From the NCBI RefSeq assembly GCF_004138485.1, contig NZ_RYEV01000005.1:248001-312000 (forward strand): a stretch of DNA of 64,000 nt, given 5' to 3'. The notes beneath the pieces are model-generated. The model made no database searches and was not told where the DNA came from. It saw nothing but the letters and a program-made list of their open reading frames with translations. Source of the DNA: Peristeroidobacter soli. Lineage in GTDB: Bacteria > Pseudomonadota > Gammaproteobacteria > Steroidobacterales > Steroidobacteraceae. Shown here in pieces: positions 54,639 to 63,979 of the stretch (position 1 is its first letter; every line of letters starts with the position of its first letter). The translations under genes were made by a program, and so were the position numbers.

Positions 54639-56231
54639 ATGCTGACATTCGATCGTCGGACGTTTTTGCAACAAGCCGGCGTGGCGACGGTGGCGCTCGG
54701 GATGGGTGCCACATCGCTGCGTGCGTTCGCGGATGAACGCGCGACACCAGAAGCCGCGGGCGTTTCGTCACAGGCGATTCGAGCGTTTCTGGACGCGGTT
54801 GCCGGTTCGAAGCATGAGATGCACAGTCTGATTCTCATGCGCCACGGGCAGAACGTGGCCGAAGGCTGGTGGCAACCGTATCGCGCCACTACGCCGCAAA
54901 CTCTGTATTCGTTGAGCAAGAGCTTCACCTCGACCGCGGTGGGGCTCGCGGTCGCGGACGGCAAGCTCAAGGTGACGGATCGGGTCATCGACTTCTTTCC
55001 CGACCAGTCGCCCGGCGGCGTCAGCGAGAATTTACATGCGATGCAGGTTCAGCACTTGCTCACGATGTCGGCGGGCCACTCTGCTGATACGGCGCCGCTG
55101 ATCACTCACGAACAGGATTGGGTGAAGGCGTTTCTGGCGCTACCTGTCGAGCATGTGCCGGGCAGCACGTTTGTTTATAACAGCGGCGCCACCTACATGC
55201 TCTCCGCCATCGTGCAAAAGGTGACGGGGCAAAAGCTGATCGATTACCTGCGTCCCCGCCTATTAAAACCATTGCGGGCTCGCGTGGTTCAGTGGGCGAC
55301 CTGCCCGCGCGGCATCAACACTGGCGGATGGGGGCTGAGCATAACCACGGACACGCTCGCGAAGTTCGGTCAGCTGTATTTGCAACAGGGACAGTGGAAC
55401 GGTGCGCCGTTGTTGCCGGAAGCCTGGGTGAGGGAGGCGACGACCTTCAAGATCCAGCAACCGGCGACCGCGCCCGGCAGCGACCTCGCCCAGCTGAAAC
55501 AAACCAGCGATTGGCACCAGGGCTACGCCTATCAGTTCTGGCGTTGCCGCCACGACGGCTTTCGCGGCGACGGTGCGTTCGGGCAGTACTGCATCGTGCT
55601 GCCGAAACAGGATGCGGTGATCGCAATCACGAGCGCGACTGCCGACATGCAAGGCTTGTTGAACCTGGTATGGGAGCATCTGTTGCCTGGCCTGCGAGAC
55701 AAGCCGCTGCCGGTGACTGCGGCTTCGAGTTCGAAGTTACAGGAACAACTCGCCGCGCTGACGTTGCCGGTGCCGGCAGGTTCGAAAACATCGCCGACGG
55801 GTGCTCGAATCAACGCTCGCAGCTTCACGCTGGAATCCAACAGCCTCGGGGCCAAGAGTGTGGCGCTCCGCTTCGATGGCGATGCTTGCAAGTTCGAGCT
55901 GACGACGGGGACGGGCAGCTTCGATGTCGATTGCGGGCTCGGTCGCTGGGCCGATGGCACGACTTCCATGCCCGGCACACCGCCAGAAATCTCTGAATTG
56001 GTCGGACCGCCCGTGGGGCCGCAGCGGCCGGCGAACGTCGGGGCCGCGGGGGCATGGAAAGACCCGAACACTTTCCAGATGCAGTGGCGCTTCTACGGAA
56101 CGCCCCATCACGACGACGTGACGTGTCGCTTCGATGGCGACGGCGTGCAAGTCGAATTCAAGAACAGCATCACGACACTCAGCGGCGGCGGGCATCCCGA
56201 GACGCGGCCGATATTGAAGGGACGAGCCTGA
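54639..56231 (+). CDS. Tat-exported serine hydrolase, class C beta-lactamase family
   Basis: A 530-residue enzyme. DRRTFLQQAGVATVALGMG is a Tat signal. The beta-lactamase-related domain has SLSKS (Ser-x-x-Lys nucleophile, YSLSKSFTST) and the YNS tyrosine motif (FVYNSGATY). The last 130 residues form an extra beta-rich domain (FDGDACKFELTTGTGSFDVD ... RFYGTPHHDDVTCRFDGDG). The family includes esterases, transesterases and D-aminopeptidases; removal of acyl groups from a glycoside would suit this operon. It lies 15 bases after the receptor gene. Confidence 0.85.
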   Translation: MLTFDRRTFLQQAGVATVALGMGATSLRAFADERATPEAAGVSSQAIRAFLDAVAGSKHEMHSLILMRHGQNVAEGWWQPYRATTPQTLYSLSKSFTSTAVGLAVADGKLKVTDRVIDFFPDQSPGGVSENLHAMQVQHLLTMSAGHSADTAPLITHEQDWVKAFLALPVEHVPGSTFVYNSGATYMLSAIVQKVTGQKLIDYLRPRLLKPLRARVVQWATCPRGINTGGWGLSITTDTLAKFGQLYLQQGQWNGAPLLPEAWVREATTFKIQQPATAPGSDLAQLKQTSDWHQGYAYQFWRCRHDGFRGDGAFGQYCIVLPKQDAVIAITSATADMQGLLNLVWEHLLPGLRDKPLPVTAASSSKLQEQLAALTLPVPAGSKTSPTGARINARSFTLESNSLGAKSVALRFDGDACKFELTTGTGSFDVDCGLGRWADGTTSMPGTPPEISELVGPPVGPQRPANVGAAGAWKDPNTFQMQWRFYGTPHHDDVTCRFDGDGVQVEFKNSITTLSGGGHPETRPILKGRA

Positions 56232-56233
56232 CA

Positions 56234-58024
56234 GTGGGATTCATTACCGCCGACGCGGCGTTGAAGTCGCAGTATGACGTGATCGTGGTGGGCTCTGGCG
56301 CCGGCGGTGGCCAGGCAGCCTATACGCTTGCAATGGAAGGCGCGCGCGTACTGATGCTCGAAGCGGGGCGCCGTTACGATCCCACGACCGAAACGCCGAT
56401 GTTTCAAACGCCGGAGCAGGCGCCGTTGCGAGGCTGGATCACCTCGGACAAACCTTTCGGTTTCTACGACGCGACGGTGGACGGCGGTTGGGAAGTGCCC
56501 GGCGAACCGTACGTTCAAGGCAGCACGCAACCGAGTGAGAAATTCACCTGGTGGCGCGCACGCATGCTCGGCGGTCGGACCAATCATTGGGGACGCATCT
56601 CGCTGCGTAACGGTCCCTACGATTTCAAACCGCGCACGCGCGACGGTCTCGGCTTCGATTGGCCGATCTCTTATGAGGAACTCGCGCCGTACTACGACAA
56701 AGTAGAGATGCTCATCGGCGTGTACGGATCGAAGGAAGGCCTGGAGAACACGCCGGACTCTCCCGATGGGATTCTGTTGCCGGCACCGAAGCCGCTGGTC
56801 AGCGATTTGTTGATTGGCAAAGCAGGCGGAAAACTCGGCATCCCGATGGTCGCCTGTCATCGCGCCGTGCTGACGGAACAGCTCGACTGGAAACGTTCGC
56901 CGGCCAAACTGCATCCGGGCAACGCCGCCGCGCAGGCCATCATCGCGGCCGACATGAAGAAGCGAGCGGCGTGTTTCTGGGCGACCCCTTGCGGCCGCGG
57001 TTGTTCGATCCGTGCGAACTATCAATCGACGACTGTTCATCTGCCGCCGGCGCTGGAGACGGGGCGGCTCGATATCGTCACGGATGCGATGGTTCGCGAG
57101 GTCACGCTTGCCAAGAACGGCAACGCGTCCGGCGTCATTGCCATCGATAGAAAAACACGCCGGGATTTCCAGGTCACGGCACGCGCGGTGGTGTTGGCGG
57201 CGAGCGCGCTGGAGTCGGTGCGCATTCTTCTGAATTCCGGGCGAGGGCTGGCGAATTCGAGCGGCAAGCTCGGCAAGTACCTGATGGATACCGTCGGCAG
57301 CGACCTTTCGGGGCAGATCCCGATGCTGGAGAACATTCCACCGCACAACGAAGACGGTGTCGCGGGCGGGCACTTGTATTCGCCCTGGTGGCTCTACAAG
57401 GAGCAGCGGGCCGGTAAGCTCGGCTTCGCGCGCGGCTATCACATCGAGTTCGGTGGTGGCCGGCACATGCCGGAGGTATCGACCGCGATGGGGTTGGAGT
57501 GGCTGACGGGCGGCAGCTATGGCGCGAAGTTCAAGGAAGACGCGCGTCGCTACTACGGCTCGATGGTTTACTTCGCCGGTCGCGGCGAGATGATTCCCAA
57601 CGAACATTCCTATTGCGAGATCGATCCTGTCATCAAGGACAAGTGGGGTATCCCGGTGCTGCGTTTCCATTGGAAGTGGTCGGAGCACGAGACGCGTCAG
57701 GCGGCCCACATGCAAAAGACTTTCGCGCAGATCATCGAAGCGATGGGCGGGCGCGTGCAGGGGCGCGCGGAGACCGATGGCACCAAGGCGATTGCGGCCG
57801 GTGGCAGCATCATCCATGAGGTCGGCGGTGCGATCATGGGCGACAACGCGCGCGACTCCGTGGTTAACAAGTGGTGCCAGGCCTGGGACGTGAAGAATCT
57901 GTTCCTGGCCGACGGCGCACCGTTCCCGTCAAACGCCGACAAGAACCCGACGCTCACGATCATGGCGAACGCCTGGCGTGTGGCCGATCACATTCTGGAT
58001 CGCATGCGTCGCAAGGAGCTGTGA
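56234..58024 (+). CDS. GMC-family oxidoreductase (probable sugar/glycoside 3-dehydrogenase)
   Basis: A 596-residue flavoprotein. The GTG at 56234 gives MGFITADAALKSQYDVIVVGSGAGGGQ, with GSGAGGG binding FAD; the upstream frame overlaps the previous gene. GGRTNHWGR and VPGEPYV follow, and the C-terminal block NADKNPTLTIMANA carries the GMC active-site Asn after the HEVGGAIMGDN His. It has no signal of its own. Together with the downstream subunit 3-like protein it matches the glucoside 3-dehydrogenase / gluconate dehydrogenase architecture, which oxidises a sugar hydroxyl in the periplasm. The exact regiochemistry is inferred. Confidence 0.88.
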   Translation: MGFITADAALKSQYDVIVVGSGAGGGQAAYTLAMEGARVLMLEAGRRYDPTTETPMFQTPEQAPLRGWITSDKPFGFYDATVDGGWEVPGEPYVQGSTQPSEKFTWWRARMLGGRTNHWGRISLRNGPYDFKPRTRDGLGFDWPISYEELAPYYDKVEMLIGVYGSKEGLENTPDSPDGILLPAPKPLVSDLLIGKAGGKLGIPMVACHRAVLTEQLDWKRSPAKLHPGNAAAQAIIAADMKKRAACFWATPCGRGCSIRANYQSTTVHLPPALETGRLDIVTDAMVREVTLAKNGNASGVIAIDRKTRRDFQVTARAVVLAASALESVRILLNSGRGLANSSGKLGKYLMDTVGSDLSGQIPMLENIPPHNEDGVAGGHLYSPWWLYKEQRAGKLGFARGYHIEFGGGRHMPEVSTAMGLEWLTGGSYGAKFKEDARRYYGSMVYFAGRGEMIPNEHSYCEIDPVIKDKWGIPVLRFHWKWSEHETRQAAHMQKTFAQIIEAMGGRVQGRAETDGTKAIAAGGSIIHEVGGAIMGDNARDSVVNKWCQAWDVKNLFLADGAPFPSNADKNPTLTIMANAWRVADHILDRMRRKEL

Positions 58025-58659
58025 TGGACAGACGTACCACCATCAAATGGGTGCTCGCCGCGTCGGCGTCGATGCCGTTGCTCGAGTACTGCGACGAGGT
58101 TCTTGCCGCGCCGTCGACCAAGACGACGCCAGCGGTTGCAAAACCGTACGGCACCGATCCGAATCTGTTGCGCGTGTACAAGCCGGGCGATCTCTGGCCA
58201 CTGACATTTACGGCGGATCAGCGGGCAACGGCTGCCGTGTTGTGCGATCTGATCATTCCAGCGGATGCCAGGTCGCCGAGTGCTTCGTCGGTGGGCGTGG
58301 TCGACTTCATCGATGAGTGGGTCAGCGCGCCGTACGAACCTCAGCGCGCCGATCGGGCAGTCGTGGTCGACGGACTGCAGTGGCTCGATCAGGAATCAAG
58401 CCGGCGTTTCTCCAAACCGTTCCGACAGCTCGGGGTGAGTCAACAGCGACAGGTCTGCGACGATATCTGTTATCTGCCGAAGGCAAAGCCGCAGTTCAAA
58501 CAGGCTGCCGTGTTCTTCGCTCGTTATCGCGATCTGACCGCGGGCGGTTTCTATACGACGCCGCAAGGCCGTAAAGATCTCGAATACATCGGCAACGTGC
58601 CGATGCCGAGCTTCAACGGACCGCCGCCCGAAGTGCTGAAGAAAGTGGGATTGCTATGA
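58024..58659 (+). CDS. gluconate 2-dehydrogenase subunit 3-like protein
   Basis: A 211-residue protein starting at the ATG of a TGATG overlap with the GMC gene. MDRRTTIKWVLAASASMPLL is a twin-arginine signal, so it can carry the GMC subunit out by hitchhiking. FTADQRATAAVLCDLIIPADA is the family hallmark. Such small subunits pair with GMC dehydrogenases in gluconate, glucoside and fructose dehydrogenases. No cytochrome c subunit is encoded nearby, so the electron acceptor is unknown. Confidence 0.87.
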   Translation: MDRRTTIKWVLAASASMPLLEYCDEVLAAPSTKTTPAVAKPYGTDPNLLRVYKPGDLWPLTFTADQRATAAVLCDLIIPADARSPSASSVGVVDFIDEWVSAPYEPQRADRAVVVDGLQWLDQESSRRFSKPFRQLGVSQQRQVCDDICYLPKAKPQFKQAAVFFARYRDLTAGGFYTTPQGRKDLEYIGNVPMPSFNGPPPEVLKKVGLL

Positions 58660-59657
58660 CACAACCGCAGCTTCGATCGCGACGACAGGTGCTTGCAGGT
58701 CTCGGCGCCTTTGCCGCCGCCGCGATGTTGCCGACGTTTCGGGCGCAGGCAAACACGCCGGCTGCCGCGGGTGGGAGTGCGCCATGGTTGTTGGGGTTGC
58801 AGCTCTACACCTTGGAGGACGCGCCAGCGAAAGATCTGGACGGCACACTCGAAGAGGTCGCGGGTATCGGCTATCGAACCGTACAGATCTCACAATCGTA
58901 TGGCCAATCGGCGCAGCGTCTGCGGGCTGCGCTGGATCGGGCTGGGCTGTCTTGTCCCGCGATTCATGTGTTGCCACGTCCTGCAAAGAACAGTTGGGAT
59001 CTCGAAGGCGACCTGTCGCGACTCGCCGATGACATCTACACCCTGGGCGCGACCCATGCCGTCGTTCCGGCGCCGCGCTATTCAGATGCGCTCGTCGACG
59101 CGCTGAATCATCCGCCGCCCGGCGGTTTCAACGCGGCAAAGCTGCTTGGAGTGCTGAAGCTCATGGGAGCGGACGACTGGCGGCGAACCGCCGACCTGAT
59201 GAACGAGAAGGCGGAGATCCTGGCGCGCTCGGGCATTCGTGTCGGCTATCACAATCATGGCTTCGACTTCGTGCCGCTGGAACAGGGCAAGAGCGGCTTC
59301 GACATTCTGTGGGAGCGCACCGATCCGAAACTCATCGACCTCGAGCTCGACATCGGCTGGGCCGTGACCGCCGGGCAGGATGTCAAAGCGCTGTTCCACC
59401 GCGCCAATGGTCGCATTCGCACCGTGCATCTCAAGGACACGGCCAGGGTGTCGAGCAATCCCATGGACCTGGCCTCGACCGATGTGGGCACAGGCATCGT
59501 CAACTGGCGAGAAGTGTTCGAACTGATTCGCGAGACCCGAGTCCGCTACCTGTTCGTCGAGCAGGAAGCGCCATGGGTGAATACATCGCCGATGAAGGCC
59601 GCGCGAGTGGCCTACGCCTATCTCAGCAAACAGTTTGGACACGCGGCATTCCGATGA
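58656..59657 (+). CDS. Tat-exported sugar isomerase/epimerase-like TIM barrel
   Basis: A 333-residue protein starting in an ATGA overlap. SRRQVLAGLGAFAAAAM is a Tat signal. The xylose-isomerase-like AP2Ec barrel shows LGLQLYTLEDAP, GYHNHGFDF (metal-binding His), DLELDIGWAVTAGQ and TVHLKDTARV. Members of this group next to 3-keto-sugar dehydrogenases have been linked to elimination or isomerisation of 3-keto-glycosides. That role is inferred from context. Periplasmic location matches its GMC partner. Confidence 0.86.
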   Translation: MTQPQLRSRRQVLAGLGAFAAAAMLPTFRAQANTPAAAGGSAPWLLGLQLYTLEDAPAKDLDGTLEEVAGIGYRTVQISQSYGQSAQRLRAALDRAGLSCPAIHVLPRPAKNSWDLEGDLSRLADDIYTLGATHAVVPAPRYSDALVDALNHPPPGGFNAAKLLGVLKLMGADDWRRTADLMNEKAEILARSGIRVGYHNHGFDFVPLEQGKSGFDILWERTDPKLIDLELDIGWAVTAGQDVKALFHRANGRIRTVHLKDTARVSSNPMDLASTDVGTGIVNWREVFELIRETRVRYLFVEQEAPWVNTSPMKAARVAYAYLSKQFGHAAFR

Positions 59658-61627
59658 TGATATTCAACGAACGTCACTCTGTGCTGAGGAGCACCGCTGG
59701 GATTGCTTCACAGGCGACCGGATTGTGGTCGCGATGCTTGCGTGCTTTGGTGGGGGCGACTGTCGCGCTCCTTGCGATGAGCGGCATTGCTTCCGCGTCC
59801 GAGCCTGATTTCGCCGCAAAGGGACCGGGCTCGCTGGTCGAAGCGAAGGTCGTCACCGACATCGACGAATCGATCACTGCCCTCCGGGCGACAGCGGTGC
59901 GTGTGAAGTATCGCTCGACGTCCGGTCGTGACGGCTCCTCCACCGTCGTCTCCGGCATGATCTTCGTGCCTGCGGGCACGCCGCCACCGGGCGGCTGGCC
60001 GGTGCTGGCGCATGCACACGCAACGGCGGGCATCAACTACGAATGCGGTCCCTCGCTGTCGAAAACCATGTTTGGCACCGTGCCGATGATGGCGGCTTCG
60101 CTGAAGATGGGCTACGCCGTCGCGGCGGCAGACTACGAAGGGCTCGGCGCGCCGGGCGTCCATCTCTATCTCGGCGCCAGGACTGAAGCATGGAACGTCA
60201 TCGATTCGGTGCGTGCGCTTCGTCACTTCCGGCCCGGCGCGATTTCCGATCGGTGGCTGGTGTTCGGCGGCTCGCAGGGCGGGGCGGCCGCATGGGCAAC
60301 AGCGGAACAAGCGGTGACTTACGCGCCCGAACTGAATCTGCTCGGCGCCGCGGCGCTGGTCCCGCCGACGGATTTTTCCGAGTATGCGCAGATGGCGGCG
60401 GACGGCTCGTTCAATGAGTTCCAGAAGGCCGCCTACATCTGGATGCTGATGACTCAGCATCGCGTCAATCCCAAGCTGGACCTCGATCTCTATAGACGCG
60501 GCTCCGCGGCGAAAAATTGGCAGGCGCTTTCCTATTGTTTCGGCCCACACGAGCAAGAGCGTGCGGAAGCTTTGCAGAAAGTCACAGCCGATGAGATCAA
60601 ACCGGCAACGCCGGCGGCCACTCAGCACATGGCGAAGCTGCTCGAGGCGATGGCGTTACCCCACCAGGCAGCGAAGGCGCCCATGCTGGTGATCTACTCC
60701 GGCAAGGATGAGTTCATCAAACCCGAATGGACCCGCACCGCCATCAAGAAGGCGTGCGCCATGGGCACGAAGATTCAGGAAGTGTTCCTGGCCGACAAAG
60801 GCCACATCGGGCCGAGTTGGGAGATGTCGACGCAATGGCTCAACCAACGGTTGGCGGGCGAGCCGTTCCAGGATACGTGTTCACAGAAAGAAGAGGATTT
60901 TCCGGTCGGATATTCGGACGGTCCCAAACTGCCGGGCAGCCAGTGGCGCGTCCACGACGAGAAGCGCCCGCGTCCTGCGATCGTCACACCTGCCGCGGCC
61001 GAGGGTAAGCCACCGTCCGACGCCGTCGTCTTGTTCGATGGAACAGACCTGAAGGAATGGGTCTCCGCCAAGGACGGCTCTTCCCCAAAGTGGAAGATCG
61101 TGGACGGCGCGATCCAGGTCGTCGCGGGCACCGGCGATATCGTCACAAAACAATCGTTCGGCGACAGTCAGCTGCACGTCGAGTTCGCGACGCCGGCGCT
61201 GCCCATCAATCGCAGTCAGTGGCGCGGCAACAGCGGTGTGTTCTTGTATGGTCTGTATGAGGTGCAAATACTCGACGGCTATCAGAACCTCACCTATGCG
61301 GACGGCGAGGCCTCCGCCATCTTCGGTCAGTCGCCACCCCTGGTGAACGCGTCGCGCCCGCCGGGCGAATGGCAAAGCTTCGACATCGTCTATACCGGCC
61401 CGCGCTTCAAGGACGGCAAAGTCACGACGCCAGGCTACGTCACGGTGTTTCACAACGGTGTGATCACGCAGAATCACACGCAGATCCTGGGCACGACATT
61501 GTTCCACCAACTGCCCGGCACGGTGGTGCACGGTCCGACGGGACCGATCAAGTTGCAGGATCACACCTATCCGCTGCGTTTTCGCAATATCTGGATTCGA
61601 CCGCTGCAACCGACCGCTCCGGAGTAG
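59654..61627 (+). CDS. fusion of alpha/beta hydrolase and DUF1080 (3-keto-disaccharide hydrolase-like)
   Basis: A 657-residue exported protein starting at the ATG of an ATGA overlap (59654). A signal peptide spans residues about 25-47 (ALVGATVALLAMSGIASA). Residues about 50-405 are an alpha/beta hydrolase of the secretory lipase group: nucleophile Ser in FGGSQGGAA, Asp in YSGKDEF, His in DKGHIG. Residues about 450-655 are a DUF1080 / 3-keto-disaccharide hydrolase domain: VVLFDGTDLKEWV, NSGVFLYGLYEVQILDG, FRNIWIRPL. I infer one part de-esterifies and the other cleaves the oxidised glycoside. The pairing in one chain is unusual. Confidence 0.86.
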   Translation: MMIFNERHSVLRSTAGIASQATGLWSRCLRALVGATVALLAMSGIASASEPDFAAKGPGSLVEAKVVTDIDESITALRATAVRVKYRSTSGRDGSSTVVSGMIFVPAGTPPPGGWPVLAHAHATAGINYECGPSLSKTMFGTVPMMAASLKMGYAVAAADYEGLGAPGVHLYLGARTEAWNVIDSVRALRHFRPGAISDRWLVFGGSQGGAAAWATAEQAVTYAPELNLLGAAALVPPTDFSEYAQMAADGSFNEFQKAAYIWMLMTQHRVNPKLDLDLYRRGSAAKNWQALSYCFGPHEQERAEALQKVTADEIKPATPAATQHMAKLLEAMALPHQAAKAPMLVIYSGKDEFIKPEWTRTAIKKACAMGTKIQEVFLADKGHIGPSWEMSTQWLNQRLAGEPFQDTCSQKEEDFPVGYSDGPKLPGSQWRVHDEKRPRPAIVTPAAAEGKPPSDAVVLFDGTDLKEWVSAKDGSSPKWKIVDGAIQVVAGTGDIVTKQSFGDSQLHVEFATPALPINRSQWRGNSGVFLYGLYEVQILDGYQNLTYADGEASAIFGQSPPLVNASRPPGEWQSFDIVYTGPRFKDGKVTTPGYVTVFHNGVITQNHTQILGTTLFHQLPGTVVHGPTGPIKLQDHTYPLRFRNIWIRPLQPTAPE

Positions 61628-61630
61628 GAC

Positions 61631-62548
61631 ATGGTCGATCGCGTCAATCTCGACGGCGGAGTCGCCAGTGACGTCGCCATTGTCCGCGACGAACGAGGCC
61701 GGGAGATTGTCGTCAAGCAGGCGCTGCCGAAACTCAAAGTCGCTGCCGACTGGCGTTGCGATCCCGCACGATCCAGTCAGGAGGTCGAAGCGCTTCGAAT
61801 AGCGCCGACGTTCCTGGGCGGCGAAGTGGTGCCTCGGGTTCTGTGGGTCGATGCCGCGAATCATCGATTCGCGATGGAGCGGATCGACGCGAGCCTGCGG
61901 AACTGGCAGGCGCAGCTCAGTGCAGGCGAGGTCAACTTGATGACCGCCGCCCGCATCGGCGAGTTGCTTGCGCGCCTTCAAACGGAGTCCGCTCGCGACT
62001 CCAGTCTGGCGACGACGTTTGGCACTCGTGAATATTTCGAGCTGCTTCGCATCCAGCCGTTCTTTGTGCGAGCGGCCGAGAGGAATCCCGAGGCGCGTGA
62101 GCCGATCGATCGAATCATCGAACTGCTGCGTGCGCCGGGACGAGTGCTCGTCCACGGCGACTACAGCCCAAAAAACATTCTGGCGCGCGATGCGCAGGTT
62201 GTGATCCTCGACTGGGAAGTCGTGCATTGGGGCGAGCCGCGCTTTGACATCGCATTCTGTCTCTCTCATTTGCTCCTGACCGGCTGGCGTCGCGGCAGCT
62301 CGAAGTCTTCTTACTACGCGGCTTGCCATGCGTTTACCGGTGGCTATGCCAAGCGCGGACCGGTTGCCTCGCATGACACCGTGCTCGCCCGAGTCATCGG
62401 CGCACTCGTGCTGGCGCGACTCGATGGCGATTCGCCGGTGAATTTTCTCGACGAGCTCGATGTCGAGGAAGTGAGAAAGCGCGCCCTGAGGCTGCTGCTC
62501 GAACCTGCGCCGGCGTGGTTGGAGCTCTTTGACCGGCTACTGTACTGA
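61631..62548 (+). CDS. aminoglycoside phosphotransferase-family kinase
   Basis: A 305-residue cytoplasmic kinase of the APH/ChoK fold. The brief N-terminal nucleotide loop (VASDVAIVRDERGREIVVKQA with the Lys) and a catalytic loop HGDYSPKNIL plus the metal-binding ILDWEVVHWGEPRFDIAF are intact. Family members phosphorylate drugs, choline, methylthioribose or sugars. Placed after the glycoside genes and before an enolase homologue, it may phosphorylate a sugar or its derivative; resistance is less likely given the context. It is 3 bases after the DUF1080 fusion gene. Confidence 0.86.
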   Translation: MVDRVNLDGGVASDVAIVRDERGREIVVKQALPKLKVAADWRCDPARSSQEVEALRIAPTFLGGEVVPRVLWVDAANHRFAMERIDASLRNWQAQLSAGEVNLMTAARIGELLARLQTESARDSSLATTFGTREYFELLRIQPFFVRAAERNPEAREPIDRIIELLRAPGRVLVHGDYSPKNILARDAQVVILDWEVVHWGEPRFDIAFCLSHLLLTGWRRGSSKSSYYAACHAFTGGYAKRGPVASHDTVLARVIGALVLARLDGDSPVNFLDELDVEEVRKRALRLLLEPAPAWLELFDRLLY

Positions 62549-62561
62549 GATTGCTGCGCTC

Positions 62562-63857
62562 ATGAATCCTTCGCGAATCGCTTCTTTGAAGCTGCGTCAG
62601 ATCCTCGACTCTCGCGGTCGCCCGACCGTCGAGGCCGATGTGATCTTGCATGACGGGTCTTTGGGTCGTGCGTCGGTGCCCTCGGGTGCTTCCACCGGCA
62701 AATACGAAGTCCGCGAGTTGCGAGATGGCGATGCCGAGAGCTACGAGAGCTACGGAGTTCAATCCGTCGTCGCGACTGCGTTGCAAGCCTGTGAAGGGCA
62801 GATGCAGGGCGTGGATGCGCTCGACCAGACTGCGGTCGATGCAACGCTACGCTGGATCGATGGCACACCCGACCTCGGACGCGTCGGTGCCAACCCCATT
62901 CTCGCGCTGTCTCTTGCAACCGCTAGAGCTGCGGCCGCGCATGTGCGTCAGCCCCTGCATGTTTATCTCAGATCGCTCGTGCCCGGCGTGGCGCCGTCCA
63001 TGCCGATGCCAATGACAAACATCCTGAGCGGCGGAGCGCATGCCGGAGGAGGCATGGACTTCCAGGACTTCCTCGCGATGCCAGTCGGCGCAACGACGTA
63101 TTCTCAAGCACTGGAGTGGATTGCCCGCGTTCGCAGCGCCGCTGCACGTTTGATGGCGCAAGAGGGTCGGGTCACATTGCTGGCGGACGAGGGCGGTCTG
63201 AGCCCGGGTTTCGAAAGCGCCGAGCAAGCGTTGACGCTGATGGTGCGGGCCATCGAGGCCGCACGACTGCGACCGGGACATGACATGGCCATCACCATCG
63301 ATGTCGCTGCGAGCCAGCTATATGTGGAGGAGCAACGTTGCTATCACTTGCGCCGCGCCGGCCGCGAGCTGACTTCTGATGCGATGATGTCCTATGTGTT
63401 CGACTTGTGCGGCAAGTACCCGATCGTGTCGGTGGAGGATCCATTCGATCAGGACGATTGGGAGGCGTGGCAATCGTTCACTCGCAAGCTTGGCGATCGC
63501 TCGCTACAACTCGTCGGCGATGACTTCTTCGCGACCAACGCGCAACGCCTCGCTTCGGGGATCGAACGGCAGGTGGCGAATGCCGTACTCATCAAGGTCA
63601 ACCAGAACGGCACCTTGAGCGGCACTCTCGACGTCATGGCACTGGCCCGCAAGGCCGGCTATGCGACCGTGGTGTCCGCCCGCTCGGGTGAAACCGAGGA
63701 CTCATTTATTGCCGATCTGGCCGTGGCCACCGGCGCGGGCCAGATCAAGATCGGATCGGTGCGCAATTCGGAGCGGCAGTCCAAGTACAATCAGTTGCTG
63801 CGGATCGAGGAGGAGGCGGGGTTGACGTTCGCTGCCTTCATGCACAAACGGCGCTGA
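62562..63857 (+). CDS. divergent enolase-family protein lacking the active-site histidine
   Basis: A 431-residue enolase homologue from the ATG at 62562. Conserved: SGASTGKYE, His160, Glu210 in ADEGG, the metal ligands Asp247, Glu292, Asp320, and Lys345 and Lys396 matching catalytic residues. Changed: Ala373 where true enolases have the conserved His of S-H-R-S-G-E-T-E-D (here SARSGETED), and Asp169 in place of the catalytic Glu of the QEF motif. The C-terminal tail is short. It is therefore doubtful as a glycolytic enolase and more likely acts on another phosphorylated or acidic substrate. It is 14 bases downstream of the kinase. Confidence 0.9.
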   Translation: MNPSRIASLKLRQILDSRGRPTVEADVILHDGSLGRASVPSGASTGKYEVRELRDGDAESYESYGVQSVVATALQACEGQMQGVDALDQTAVDATLRWIDGTPDLGRVGANPILALSLATARAAAAHVRQPLHVYLRSLVPGVAPSMPMPMTNILSGGAHAGGGMDFQDFLAMPVGATTYSQALEWIARVRSAAARLMAQEGRVTLLADEGGLSPGFESAEQALTLMVRAIEAARLRPGHDMAITIDVAASQLYVEEQRCYHLRRAGRELTSDAMMSYVFDLCGKYPIVSVEDPFDQDDWEAWQSFTRKLGDRSLQLVGDDFFATNAQRLASGIERQVANAVLIKVNQNGTLSGTLDVMALARKAGYATVVSARSGETEDSFIADLAVATGAGQIKIGSVRNSERQSKYNQLLRIEEEAGLTFAAFMHKRR

Positions 63858-63979
63858 CTGCGCGAAGGGCATGCGCAGCGTGCGTCATTCGCGACGAAAC
63901 CTTGCCCGCCGCTCCTTCGACTGAAACTCAGCCCGGAGCCCAGGCGTACTGTCCTTGAAGTAACAACAAGGAGTGCATC

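Noticed and set aside
61631-62548. Aminoglycoside resistance gene
   Set aside because: The fold is APH-like, but the position within a sugar-processing run and the absence of mobile DNA make a metabolic kinase more likely.
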